A DNA stretch of 64,000 nucleotides from Chloroflexota bacterium (GTDB lineage: Bacteria; Chloroflexota; Chloroflexia; QHBQ01; JADMIH01), in the NCBI GenBank assembly GCA_015478675.1, contig JADMIH010000002.1, positions 14,233 to 78,232 on the forward strand, given 5' to 3'. Every line of letters begins with the position of its first letter. Position 1 is the stretch's first letter. Shown here piece after piece: positions 36,877-45,671 of this stretch. The position numbers were made by a program, and so were the translations under genes. Below the pieces are notes generated by a model. That model was not told the origin of the DNA. It did not search any database and was given only the letters and a program-made list of their open reading frames with translations.

Positions 36877-38013
36877 ATGCAAGAACGCCGAACGTACAAG
36901 TACAGACTTCTGCCAACCCGTCACCAGGCGACTGTGCTTCAACACCACCTGGACCTTTGCCGCGAGTTGTACAACGCCGCGCTCCAGCACAGGCGGGATG
37001 CCTATCGCATGGCGGGCAAGAGCATCAGCTTTGTCGAGCAATCCGCTGCCCTGCCGGAGTGTAAGGATGTCCGACCGGACGTAGCTTCCGTATACAGCCA
37101 GGTGCTTCAGGATGTGCTCCATCGCGTTGACAAGACCTTCAAGGCGTTCTTTGCGCGTGGGGGCTGTGGGGGCTACCCACGCTTCAAGAGCAGAGACAGG
37201 TACAGTAGCCTCTGCTATCCTCAGTTGGGGTGGTCCTTGCACAACGACCGCCTGACACTTTCCAAGATTGGCACTATCAGATTGAAGCTGCATCGTCCTA
37301 TTTGTGGGAAGGTCAAGACAGTCACAATCAGGCGAGACGGCGGTCTCTGGTATGTTTGCTTCTCTGTGGAGTACGAGTTCAAGGCCCCCACACACCAGGG
37401 CAAGCCTGTAGGTGTAGATGTGGGATTGGAGCACTTTGCTAACCTGTCCAACGGAGGGCAGATAGCCAATCCGCGCTATTTTCGCAAAGGACAGAAGCAC
37501 CTGGCGAAGGTACAACACCAATTGGCGAGGCTTACCATGGGCAGTCCGCTCAGAAGAAAATACCGCAAGAGGGTCGTGTCTGCCCATCGCAAGGTCAGGC
37601 GACAACGTGCGGATTTTCTCCACAAGCTGTCTCGCAAACTGGTTCAGACGTATTCCCATGTTGTTGTAGAGAAGTTGAACGTCAAAGGGTTGGCGGGCGG
37701 AATGCTCGCCAAGTCTGTGAATGATGCAGGCTGGTCTGCTTTCATCAGTATGCTGAGGTACAAGGCGGAAGGTGCTGGTTCTCAGTTGGTGGAAGTGGAC
37801 GCCCGTCTGACTTCGCAGACGTGCCCACAATGCGGTAGCATCCGAAAGAAGGGACTTTCGGAACGTTGGCATTCCTGTGTAGATTGTGGCTTTGAGTGTC
37901 ATCGTGATATTGCCGCCGCTTTAGTCATTTTGAGACGAGGGCTATCGTCTCTGGGTATCCAGCCCCTGGATGCCGCCACCCTTCAGGGCGTGCGGAGTAG
38001 TCACTCACTTTGA
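36877..38013 (+). CDS. tnpB: TnpB RNA-guided nuclease (IS605 type)
   Basis: This is a 378-residue TnpB, the ancestor-type of Cas12. The RuvC catalytic residues are in GVDVGLEHFA (Asp), VVEKLNVKGL (Glu) and CHRDIAAA (Asp). The zinc finger is CPQCG...CVDCG. The N-terminal OB/HTH region YKYRLLPTRHQATVLQHHLDLCRELYNAAL is intact. TnpB is guided by an omega RNA from the element's right end to cleave DNA next to a target-adjacent motif. The start ATG is immediately after the tnpA stop codon. There is no frameshift, so it may still be functional. Confidence 0.93.
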   Translation: MQERRTYKYRLLPTRHQATVLQHHLDLCRELYNAALQHRRDAYRMAGKSISFVEQSAALPECKDVRPDVASVYSQVLQDVLHRVDKTFKAFFARGGCGGYPRFKSRDRYSSLCYPQLGWSLHNDRLTLSKIGTIRLKLHRPICGKVKTVTIRRDGGLWYVCFSVEYEFKAPTHQGKPVGVDVGLEHFANLSNGGQIANPRYFRKGQKHLAKVQHQLARLTMGSPLRRKYRKRVVSAHRKVRRQRADFLHKLSRKLVQTYSHVVVEKLNVKGLAGGMLAKSVNDAGWSAFISMLRYKAEGAGSQLVEVDARLTSQTCPQCGSIRKKGLSERWHSCVDCGFECHRDIAAALVILRRGLSSLGIQPLDAATLQGVRSSHSL

Positions 38014-38016
38014 CAG
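37920..38016 (+). ncRNA. Predicted omega (right-end) RNA region
   Basis: By analogy with characterised TnpB systems, the RNA would begin within the 3' end of tnpB and end at the right boundary of the element. The region contains a hairpin TCCAG/CTGGA and the 37973-37995 hairpin. The exact ends are not determined. Confidence 0.35.
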
Positions 38017-38021
38017 GCCAA

Positions 38022-39404
38022 TCAGGGGATGACAGCGGGCAGTGCGGGAGGAAGTACTCGCACCTCCAGATAGAGTCCTCCATCTTCCGAAGCGGACCAC
38101 ACGTCGGTTCGTTGCCTCGAAGCAGATGCCATCTCGAAAGGGTCTACCAGGTCCGACCAGTTGAGATCCGGGAGTGACACCCGTACGCGCCCCGCCCAGA
38201 CCCACTCCAGACGAGCGTGCCCATTAGCGTTGGTACTCACGGTCTTCTGCACCGAGTTGGTGCGCACGTTCAGTAGCGCCACTCGCAGATCGTGCAAGCC
38301 CTCGCCTGGGTCGGGCGCGCCGTTCTGGTTTTGATCCAGGTAAGCGACCACATCGACGCTGGCAGGTAGACCCGGCGACCCCGGCTTGGGAGATGGTGAT
38401 GGCGAAGGAGTTGGAGTGAAGGTGAGCGTTGGAGTAGCAGGTAGGGGTGTAGGAGGTGGCACGCGGGTATTAGTCGGAACAGGTGCCGGTGGAGTTGGAC
38501 GAGGAGTGGGTTGCTGTTTTGGGACTGGTACCTGGACAGGCTGCATCGGCCCGGAGCCCTGTCCATAGGGCCCAGCTGAATTTGAAGGTTGTACCGGCTG
38601 AACAGGTACAGATGCCGAAGGCGGCCCGAGATCTAGCACTGCGAAGGTGTAGGTGGCTCCTCGGGGGTTCTTGAGGGCGTAACGATAGTTGAATACCTCA
38701 GCTGCCATCTGACCGTCTGTGTCGACGCAGGCGTGGGCAGCGGCGAAGTATCCACCCTCTGCGGGCCCCATGCTCGGGTTGTATTCGGCCAGCAGTTTAC
38801 GCCCCTCCTTCACAGGCGGGTACCACCAGATGCGGATGGCGTGCTGCACCTTCCATTTCCCCGTGAGCTGTTCGGCATTGCCATTGATGTCGCCGGTGAA
38901 GGCTCGGTAGCAGCGTCCCCTGGAGACATTCCATACATACCAATCCCGATCCTCACCAGGGGTGGGGTTCGGCGCGGGCTGAGTGCGAGGCAGCAGGTTC
39001 AGGCTGCGGTAAAGGGTGCCCGTCACAACCGGTGCGGGGCCAAGCAGGTCATCCGTGCCGTCGTTAGGCTCCATCTGGTCAGGCCAGGAACCATCACCCG
39101 CTCCCGCATAGATTACCGGCATACCTCCAAACTCTGTCGACGGCGTCAGTATCGGACGCGCGATGGGTGAAGGGGTAGGAGAGGCATCGCCGGCGTACGT
39201 TGTCCCGGGAGCCGCCAGAAACAGGGCGCTCAAGAACATACCCACAATTAGCAACGCTGGTATGCTCGCGGCACAGTGGCTCGTTGGCCGCCCCTTCGTA
39301 TCTGCATCGGAATTGCGCATGGCGCTCACATCGCTAGAGATGATTGATTGCGTTGCTTCTGTATGCTTGATCACGGCAGGCGACAAATCTCTAGTTGATC
39401 TCAT
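38022..39404 (-). CDS. Secreted protein with Thr/Pro linker and SdrD-like B domain
   Basis: This 460-residue protein has an N-terminal signal segment (ASIPALLIVGMFLSALFLAAPGTTYAG) and then a domain with EDRDWYVWNVSRGRCYRAFTG. A Thr/Pro/Ser-rich linker (TPAPVPTNTRVPPPTPLP...) follows, then an SdrD B-like/Cna-like domain (SVDVVAYLDQNQNGAPDPGEGLHDLRVALLNVR) with a calcium-type DQNQNGAPDPGE loop. It is predicted to be exported and exposed on the cell surface. Its start overlaps the VirB6-like gene by 14 bases; the first plausible ATG may also be nearer residue 29. It is likely a surface or adhesin component of the T4SS. Confidence 0.75.
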   Translation of the reverse strand: MRSTRDLSPAVIKHTEATQSIISSDVSAMRNSDADTKGRPTSHCAASIPALLIVGMFLSALFLAAPGTTYAGDASPTPSPIARPILTPSTEFGGMPVIYAGAGDGSWPDQMEPNDGTDDLLGPAPVVTGTLYRSLNLLPRTQPAPNPTPGEDRDWYVWNVSRGRCYRAFTGDINGNAEQLTGKWKVQHAIRIWWYPPVKEGRKLLAEYNPSMGPAEGGYFAAAHACVDTDGQMAAEVFNYRYALKNPRGATYTFAVLDLGPPSASVPVQPVQPSNSAGPYGQGSGPMQPVQVPVPKQQPTPRPTPPAPVPTNTRVPPPTPLPATPTLTFTPTPSPSPSPKPGSPGLPASVDVVAYLDQNQNGAPDPGEGLHDLRVALLNVRTNSVQKTVSTNANGHARLEWVWAGRVRVSLPDLNWSDLVDPFEMASASRQRTDVWSASEDGGLYLEVRVLPPALPAVIP

Positions 39405-42400
39405 CAGCTTCTCCTGGCTCTTCGCCGTACTCTACCCCCTCAGCAAGCCATGTGGACTTTGGATGGGCCTTCAAATCCTGCCCGGCAGTAGTTGCGCCAT
39501 CTACCCTGTTCTGACTTACAGAGCTGTTCGGCTTACTCGTTGGCCCTCTTGTTGGTCTCGGCGGACGGGGCTTTGGTTTACTCTGCTGGCCAAGCTTGAC
39601 CTGTGGTGCGAGGTCAACCGCATTACCAGATCTCCCTGGTAGCTCATGTCCAGACACGTACGCACGAGCGTCTGCTGGCGTATCTTCTAAGGGGGCCTCT
39701 AGGGTAGCAGGCGTAGCTGTAAACATGGCTGGAGATACAGCAGGCTCAGGAGCAGGTACAGCACCGACGGTGAATGGATGGGCCGAGTAGGTCTCAATAG
39801 GCACGGAGTAAAGCTCGTCGCTTATGGTCATGCCTTCGGCGAGCAACGTGCCCAGCGTCTCCTCAGCGCTCTCCCGTGACTTGTGGCCAGGCGTACCGGG
39901 AGGAGAGAGCCGAGATGCCTGTCGTAGCGTGTTAGTTCGCACCCTGTCCAGAGGCTGAAGCATGTCAGGTGGCACCCCCGCTGCACGCCACTGATTGTGT
40001 CGCTTTGTTTCATCCTTCTCCGGGATGCCTGCTATAACCCCTGCCATGTCGTGGGCGCTCGTCGCCACGTCCAGAGTGGTGGACACATCTGTCGCTGACA
40101 GACCTACATAGCGTGCGATCTCGACGAAGCGCTTGATGGGCGCAGTGCTGGTACGGAGTGATGGCGTACCCAGCTCTTCTGATACGGCCTGCACAGGGTC
40201 AGAAGCATCCAACAGGCTGGCCTCCACTATTGCTCCTTTGACCTGCGGCCAGGGCAGAGCGCGCTTCAGCCCCAACCCCGCAGATAGCATGAGCGCCATA
40301 TCACCGGCGGGTATACCTTGATCGGCTTGCCCAGTGGTATCCAGGGAGCCAGGCGGCTGAATCTGTAGAGGGCCTCCCCGTGAGGAGACCAGGGACAGGA
40401 CGGATGCTGCGCCTGGCGAACTCAGGTCCAGATAGCCGTTAGGCCCCACGAAGCTGTCGAGCACAGCCTGGGGGTCCTCAATACCCCCCATCCCACCTGC
40501 GCTCTCAGCTACCTCTCCGGTCGCCTCAAGAACCCGCAACATGCCATCGGGCGAAATTACGCCCTCCTGAAGCATGGTTGCGAAGCGCTGCCGATCATCG
40601 ACAGACAGGTGGCTCAACTTACCCTGCAGAGCATTCGCATTCAAAGGCACTCCGCGAGCTACCCGGTCTGCCAGTTCCCGCACATCGGACAACACCTGGT
40701 GTCGCGCCTGGCCCTCGGCACCGGACCACATCGTCAGACCAGATGCTCGCCCGACTTTGTTTGCCGATAATCCAGTAGGAGCTTCGCCGTCGGCAGGTTC
40801 CCAGGCCACCAGAAAGCCTGGGCGTTTCCTGGACTTCTGCACATGTTTGCCTTTCTGTAAGAGGCCAAGAATGTCTACGGTCGCCGGTATCAGATCGTAA
40901 TGGCCGAGTCTGTGGTCATCCTCCAAGCGAGCGCCACTGTAGATCAACAGATAGCCATCTATCAGTGCGATCGCTCTGTTCTCGACCAGCACCGCATCAT
41001 CAGCCGCAGCACGTACACTCAGGTCATTCGCCTTGAGCTTGAGCATGGTGGTTACGTAGGGCTCACTTTCTGAGTCTGTCCCCTCTCCAGTTGGCGAACT
41101 CCTCGTGTTGCTAATACCTCTGACAGAGACTGGCTGTATGCCGTTGTTGGCAACATTGCTTGATGGTGCAGATTGCCCGACACTACTTCCGCGAGCTTGT
41201 GGCTCCTGCCGGCTACTGGTTGATGCACTGGTGGCCGCGCTTGGGTTGGCGGCAGCACCGTTGTTGGTGGCGCTATTCGGGCCAGTAGCCTTTGAAGAAG
41301 TAGGCCCCCCGGAACGGACGGTCTCGTCGCTACTGCCATCAGCGTTGCCAGCGGATGTATTTGCGATGGCTGTGGAGGCACTTCCAGCTTGGTTGGGATT
41401 ATTGCCGTCGCCCGCACGCAGGGATTTCCAGGGCCTTGAGTAACCTCGCCACGCCAGGCGCCCCATACCTGCTGTGCGCATATCACTGCGATACTTCTGC
41501 CTGCTCTCCTCCAGGGAGGTCCACTCACGGACCTTTCTCACCGCCCACTCTCTCCTCTGGGGGGAGACATTCTTCTGCTCCATCAGGATGGCAGCAGCTT
41601 CGTCAGCATCCCGGTCCAAGCGCAGAGCGCGAGCAGTTTCCAGCTGGTAAGCATGTTCGTGCGCCATCTGGTGGTAGCTTTCAACTGCGCTGTAGCCGCG
41701 CTGTAACCCCGCCAGTGGAGAGCGACCCACCACCGCCCCTGCTCTCACCCTGGCGGCTTGGAGGGCAGCACTGCCCACTGCGCTCAAGCCACCGCCTCTG
41801 AGCCCGCCCTGGCGATGGAGCAGGGTCGCAGCTCCCACCAGGGCACCACCTCCCGTGGCTACGGCCGCGCCCGCCAGCGCCGCCATACCAGCAACTCGGC
41901 CTGCGGCAGCAAAGGGGTCTGTCTGCCTGACGCCCACGCCTGTGGCGGAACCCACAGCCGAACCGATGACGTTGAGCGCCCCGGTTACTGTGCTTGCAGC
42001 CATGCCCACGAACTGGAACGAGAGGAGCATGGTGAGGGCAGATATGGCTATGAAGACCAGGGCGGTTCCTCTATCGGCGAAGATGATGAGCATCTGCACC
42101 AGGAACGCCAGCATGGTGGCCACCACGAAAGTTCGCACCACCAGGAAGAGATAGGCGCGCAGCACGGAGGCAGCTATGATTTCAGTCAGTGAGAAGAAAG
42201 CGAAGGGTATAGCGACGGGCAGCGAGATGAAGAGCACCATAGCGGCGATCGCAAAGAGCAAGAATATGACGGCTTCGATGATCGAGAAGAAGGAGGGGAG
42301 TGTGCCTTCGAGGAGACGCATGACCCCATCTTTGGCGTTTCTGACCGATGCGGTGCGCTCTTCCTCGTTGCCGTCTCGCCAGGTGAAGTACCTCTCATAC

Positions 42401-43074
42401 AGCGCCCGCGGGTAGCCACCGGTGTTCTGAGCGTCGGCCCGAGCGCCGGTGATGTCCCCTTCCTCAGCCCCTACGAAGGCAGCAGCGGCATCCAGGCCGT
42501 TGCAACCCGCCGGGCAATTGGAGCCGACCGCATTGCCGAACAGATGCGGCACGTACCCAGGCGTCTGGCCCGGTAGCCAGAAGTCACCGACAGTGTTTGG
42601 CACGACCTGGTTGTTATATCTATTGACCTCATTCTGGTAGTTGATCGTTGAGGCTATGAGATGAGCTTGTTCCTGCAACCCGAGCCTGGTGCTTTCCAGC
42701 CCCGCTACCATCCCCGGCCCTGCGGAGAAAATGATGACGGCTATGAAAAACCAGAGGATGACCTTGTTGAACTCGACTGCCTGGAACCTGCCGATCAAGG
42801 GACGAGCGATAAGGGTAAAGGCCAGTATGGTGAAGGCAAGCATGATACCCAGGTAGACCAGTTGCTTGAGTAGTTCGTTGCCCTGCAGCAACTGGGTCAT
42901 GAGGATGCCCAGCAGGTTGTCTTGCCCACCGCCGCCGACGAGCAGCACCCGGAACCAGTGAAGCAGACCGGCTATCATGAGCATCATTCGGTCGAGAGTC
43001 CACAGGATCCCACCGATCATATTCAGGATGTTGAATATGATGCCGTCGCGTATAGCGCCCAGATCAGGCCACAT
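39391..43074 (-). CDS. VirB6/TrbL-like polytopic T4SS protein with long C-terminal tail
   Basis: This is a 1227-residue protein. The N-terminal 370 residues have at least six membrane segments, among them QLVYLGIMLAFTILAFTLIARPL, KVILWFFIAVIIFSAGPGM and FFSIIEAVIFLLFAIAAMVLFISLPVAI. That is the VirB6/TrbL channel arrangement. The remaining 850 residues are hydrophilic, Ala/Gly/Ser-rich, predicted disordered, and have no recognised enzymatic domain. Extended VirB6 proteins with long soluble tails occur in other T4SS. It follows the Cna-like gene (ATG 43074 with GGAGGG upstream) and precedes the secreted B-repeat gene, consistent with a core T4SS operon. Confidence 0.82.
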   Translation of the reverse strand: MWPDLGAIRDGIIFNILNMIGGILWTLDRMMLMIAGLLHWFRVLLVGGGGQDNLLGILMTQLLQGNELLKQLVYLGIMLAFTILAFTLIARPLIGRFQAVEFNKVILWFFIAVIIFSAGPGMVAGLESTRLGLQEQAHLIASTINYQNEVNRYNNQVVPNTVGDFWLPGQTPGYVPHLFGNAVGSNCPAGCNGLDAAAAFVGAEEGDITGARADAQNTGGYPRALYERYFTWRDGNEEERTASVRNAKDGVMRLLEGTLPSFFSIIEAVIFLLFAIAAMVLFISLPVAIPFAFFSLTEIIAASVLRAYLFLVVRTFVVATMLAFLVQMLIIFADRGTALVFIAISALTMLLSFQFVGMAASTVTGALNVIGSAVGSATGVGVRQTDPFAAAGRVAGMAALAGAAVATGGGALVGAATLLHRQGGLRGGGLSAVGSAALQAARVRAGAVVGRSPLAGLQRGYSAVESYHQMAHEHAYQLETARALRLDRDADEAAAILMEQKNVSPQRREWAVRKVREWTSLEESRQKYRSDMRTAGMGRLAWRGYSRPWKSLRAGDGNNPNQAGSASTAIANTSAGNADGSSDETVRSGGPTSSKATGPNSATNNGAAANPSAATSASTSSRQEPQARGSSVGQSAPSSNVANNGIQPVSVRGISNTRSSPTGEGTDSESEPYVTTMLKLKANDLSVRAAADDAVLVENRAIALIDGYLLIYSGARLEDDHRLGHYDLIPATVDILGLLQKGKHVQKSRKRPGFLVAWEPADGEAPTGLSANKVGRASGLTMWSGAEGQARHQVLSDVRELADRVARGVPLNANALQGKLSHLSVDDRQRFATMLQEGVISPDGMLRVLEATGEVAESAGGMGGIEDPQAVLDSFVGPNGYLDLSSPGAASVLSLVSSRGGPLQIQPPGSLDTTGQADQGIPAGDMALMLSAGLGLKRALPWPQVKGAIVEASLLDASDPVQAVSEELGTPSLRTSTAPIKRFVEIARYVGLSATDVSTTLDVATSAHDMAGVIAGIPEKDETKRHNQWRAAGVPPDMLQPLDRVRTNTLRQASRLSPPGTPGHKSRESAEETLGTLLAEGMTISDELYSVPIETYSAHPFTVGAVPAPEPAVSPAMFTATPATLEAPLEDTPADARAYVSGHELPGRSGNAVDLAPQVKLGQQSKPKPRPPRPTRGPTSKPNSSVSQNRVDGATTAGQDLKAHPKSTWLAEGVEYGEEPGEADEIN

Positions 43075-43140
43075 GTCGTCTAGCCCTCCTAAGATTCAGG
43101 GTCGCGCAGAGCACATAGCTGGCAGTACTTTGAGACATGA

Positions 43141-44211
43141 TCATTGTCGTATCCAATTCCGCCGACGTGACTCTTTGTCAACACGTGCAGGTGCATTCTG
43201 CTGCGAGGTGCGCCTTGTGGCCCATGCTATTGCCACCAGTCCGCCAATGACCAGGCCAGCGACCGCGACCCACCAGGCGCTGATCAGGTGCGTGGAAGTC
43301 TGCACAGTCCTCTGTGAAGGCTGCTGGTCGGAACCAGGGACCACGTATGCGCCCGATGCATCAAAGGTCGATTCCTGGGTGCTGTCACCTGTACCGCTGC
43401 CGTCGCTGCTCGCCTGACGTACAACGCTCGGCGTTCCGACGGCCCCTACGGTTATGCTCGCAAGCGGAATCGGAGGGGCATCGTTTGCGGCTGCCAGATC
43501 GATACCAGGTAGCCAGCCGCCTTGCCCGGAGGAGAACTCCAGGACGTAACGGCTCGTGGTCGGCCCCGCTCCTGGTTGTACAGGTTGCTGGCTGGGACCC
43601 CCTTCTTCGTTCAGAGCAGTTACCTGCTCGACGAAACCGCCTCCCTCGCGAGTACGACCCTGAGGATAGAGGCCCTGCAGGGAGGCCGGAACAACGGATG
43701 CTGTATCTTGTTGGTGGGTGACCTCGCCCTCAAATTGAAGGATCCACGTTCCTTCACCGAGCTGGTCAAAACGTACCAGTCCGCGCTGGTCGGTGGTCGC
43801 CTTTAGAGTGCCGGTGACGATGGGTGTGCAATCTACCTCAGGCGTCGACATGGGTGCGACGCCGCCACCCTGTCCAGCGCTAGGGCCAAACTGGTTGGTC
43901 TCACGACCCGCCACATACAGTTCTGGCCCGCCCATAGCTGGCGACGCGGCGGTCAACACAACCTTTACGCCCATGGCGGCCCTGCCATCAAGGAAGCGTA
44001 GCAGCACCGATCTGCTCTGGCCGCACATAGCACCTTCTGGGCTGTGTTGTGAGCCGCCTGCTTGCGCTGCTGCTCCTTGAGCAAACATCAAGCCGCTTAC
44101 GCACAGTGTCATCAGGAGCACCACCAGGCTCTGCCATCTGCTAGCGAGCAGGCAACCAGAAGAGAGGGTATCCCGCTGCGCTTTTGAATGCCGTGTCCAC
44201 TCGAGTCTCAT
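43141..44211 (-). CDS. Cell-surface protein with signal peptide, Cna-like part and C-terminal anchor
   Basis: This is a 356-residue protein. A signal peptide (LVVLLMTLCVSGLMFAQGAAAQAGG) precedes a beta-rich ectodomain with LRFLDGRAAMGVKVVLTAASPAM and TKATTDQRGLVRFDQLGEGTWILQFEGE. That resembles the carboxypeptidase-regulatory/Cna-B fold. The C-terminus has a transmembrane helix (SAWWVAVAGLVIGGLVAIAWATRR) and a basic tail, so it is anchored with the N-terminus outside. It lies between the M23 and VirB6 genes and probably forms part of the surface structure. GGGAGGAG precedes the ATG. Confidence 0.75.
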   Translation of the reverse strand: MRLEWTRHSKAQRDTLSSGCLLASRWQSLVVLLMTLCVSGLMFAQGAAAQAGGSQHSPEGAMCGQSRSVLLRFLDGRAAMGVKVVLTAASPAMGGPELYVAGRETNQFGPSAGQGGGVAPMSTPEVDCTPIVTGTLKATTDQRGLVRFDQLGEGTWILQFEGEVTHQQDTASVVPASLQGLYPQGRTREGGGFVEQVTALNEEGGPSQQPVQPGAGPTTSRYVLEFSSGQGGWLPGIDLAAANDAPPIPLASITVGAVGTPSVVRQASSDGSGTGDSTQESTFDASGAYVVPGSDQQPSQRTVQTSTHLISAWWVAVAGLVIGGLVAIAWATRRTSQQNAPARVDKESRRRNWIRQ

Positions 44212-44232
44212 ATCTCTCCTCCCGGCCAGTTA

Positions 44233-45666
44233 TTACCGGCTGCCGCCATTGAGGCCGAGCAGGTTGAAGGGGTCAACGAAGCCCTGGCCGGGGCGCTGCA
44301 CCTGAAAGTGGAGGTGCGGGCCGGTCGAGCAGCCGGTCGAGCCCATGAGGCCGACGATCTGCCCAGGCACGACGTGGTCGCCTACCTCCACTCGCTCCGA
44401 GCCAACGACGGTGTGCCCGTACTTGATGGTGTACGACCCTGACTGGATCACGATCACCCAGCCCAGGTTCGTGCGAGGCTCCTCAGCGCCTGGGAAGGTG
44501 CAATGCACTCCCTGAGACACGCCCACGTATGTAACCGTGCCTTCCGTCACGGCGTACAGCGGCGAGCCTCTGCGGTCGGCGAAGTCCACGCCGGCGTGGA
44601 ACCAGGGGCGGCCAGGTGGGCAGTCGTATCCTGAGATTTCGGGGAAGGCAGTGCAGCCGAAGTCCTGGCTGATATACGTGCCTCGGCGCACGGGCCAGCC
44701 CTGGAAGCTGCCATCTATTACCGGCGTTCGCCTGACCAGAGGCTCTTGCCAGACGGCTCCGCCCTGATCTCGACTGGTGACCGGACCGGATGTGTTGTCC
44801 CGGCAATGCGGATCGGCGGCTGGTCTGAACCAGACTATGTTCTCCGCGCTGCCGGCGTCATAGCGCAAGTCAGGATTACTCAGGTCGGGCGCAAACCCCA
44901 CAGCTAGCCCTCTTCCCGAAGGAGCTTCCAGTGACATGTGGAGCACGCGGGTCTGGCCGCCGTGCAAGATGGCCCAGTCGTCCTGCCACACTGCTCCGGC
45001 AGCCTCTCCGGCGCGTTTTGTATACCCCCACCTGCCCGACAGCACCTCGCCCGACTGAGTGGCGACTTCACGCATTATGGTGCGGAGCGGCCAGGTGACC
45101 GTGAGCGTCTGACCGCCTTCATTGGCTACTTCGAACGTCCACACATGGGCCACCATTCCCTGAGGTCCGGGAGTGGGGAGAGGTGCGGAGGTGGTGTAGC
45201 CTGTGAGGGTCATCCGCAGAGGGCCCATGCGCACGTTTTGGTCCATATAGAACGTCGTGGTGGTGTGAGAGTCCGGCATCATCTGCAGGCCGTAAGGTGT
45301 GGCCGTAGGGAGTGGTGTTGTGCATTCCAGCACCGGCTCCGGAGTGGGAGTGCCCGGACCAACGGTCGGCCCTGGATACGGTTCTAGCCAGCACTGTGTC
45401 GGCACGGGCGAAGGAGTAGGGCAGTTCCAGTAGGCGTTGTATAGGCCCATCTCGGTGGAGTCGGGCAGGTCAGAACCGGCGCGACACGCCAGCAGCACGG
45501 CAGATGCGAAGCAAAGAAACGCCGTGAGGTAAGCTGCGCGCACACTTTTATACTCACGCACCGCGGCAAAGTGCTTGCGCTCGCTGCTGTCTGAATTTGA
45601 CGATACTTCGCCGGGTGTGTTTGACCTCGTCATACTCTTCGCCCTATGAGTGTTCATAGTTGTCAT
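44233..45666 (-). CDS. Lipoprotein M23-family metallopeptidase (LytM type)
   Basis: Open frame extends to 45765, but ATG 45666 lies just after the stop of the upstream lipoprotein gene and is preferred (477 residues). A lipobox LLAC ends the signal segment (AYLTAFLCFASAVLLAC). The C-terminal LytM domain has HAGVDF and HLHF zinc motifs, and the fold signature VTEGTVTYVG...GWVIVIQSGSYTIKYGH...GDHVVPGQIVGLMGSTG. Peptidoglycan hydrolases of this kind open the wall for T4SS assembly (VirB1-like role). Between the lipobox and the catalytic domain lies a Thr/Pro-rich segment and a beta-rich domain of unknown kind. Confidence 0.87.
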   Translation of the reverse strand: MTTMNTHRAKSMTRSNTPGEVSSNSDSSERKHFAAVREYKSVRAAYLTAFLCFASAVLLACRAGSDLPDSTEMGLYNAYWNCPTPSPVPTQCWLEPYPGPTVGPGTPTPEPVLECTTPLPTATPYGLQMMPDSHTTTTFYMDQNVRMGPLRMTLTGYTTSAPLPTPGPQGMVAHVWTFEVANEGGQTLTVTWPLRTIMREVATQSGEVLSGRWGYTKRAGEAAGAVWQDDWAILHGGQTRVLHMSLEAPSGRGLAVGFAPDLSNPDLRYDAGSAENIVWFRPAADPHCRDNTSGPVTSRDQGGAVWQEPLVRRTPVIDGSFQGWPVRRGTYISQDFGCTAFPEISGYDCPPGRPWFHAGVDFADRRGSPLYAVTEGTVTYVGVSQGVHCTFPGAEEPRTNLGWVIVIQSGSYTIKYGHTVVGSERVEVGDHVVPGQIVGLMGSTGCSTGPHLHFQVQRPGQGFVDPFNLLGLNGGSR

Positions 45667-45671
45667 GGTTG

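Larger units (their letters stand above)
36366..38016 (+). mobile_element. IS200/IS605-type element (tnpA-tnpB), ends approximate
   Basis: It contains a tnpA-like and a tnpB gene. A left hairpin AGCCACGCCCC/GGGGCTGTGGCT (36366-36392) and a right hairpin (37973-37995, CCGC...GCGG with inner ACCCT/AGGG) mark the ends. No inverted repeats or target duplication are expected for this family. It sits on the opposite strand inside the T4SS region, between the membrane protein and the secreted B-repeat protein genes. Confidence 0.82.

Noticed and set aside
36328..37902. A 524-codon open frame on the minus strand
   Set aside because: It is antisense to the tnpA/tnpB genes, whose motifs are unmistakable; the minus-strand product resembles nothing and is a coding shadow.
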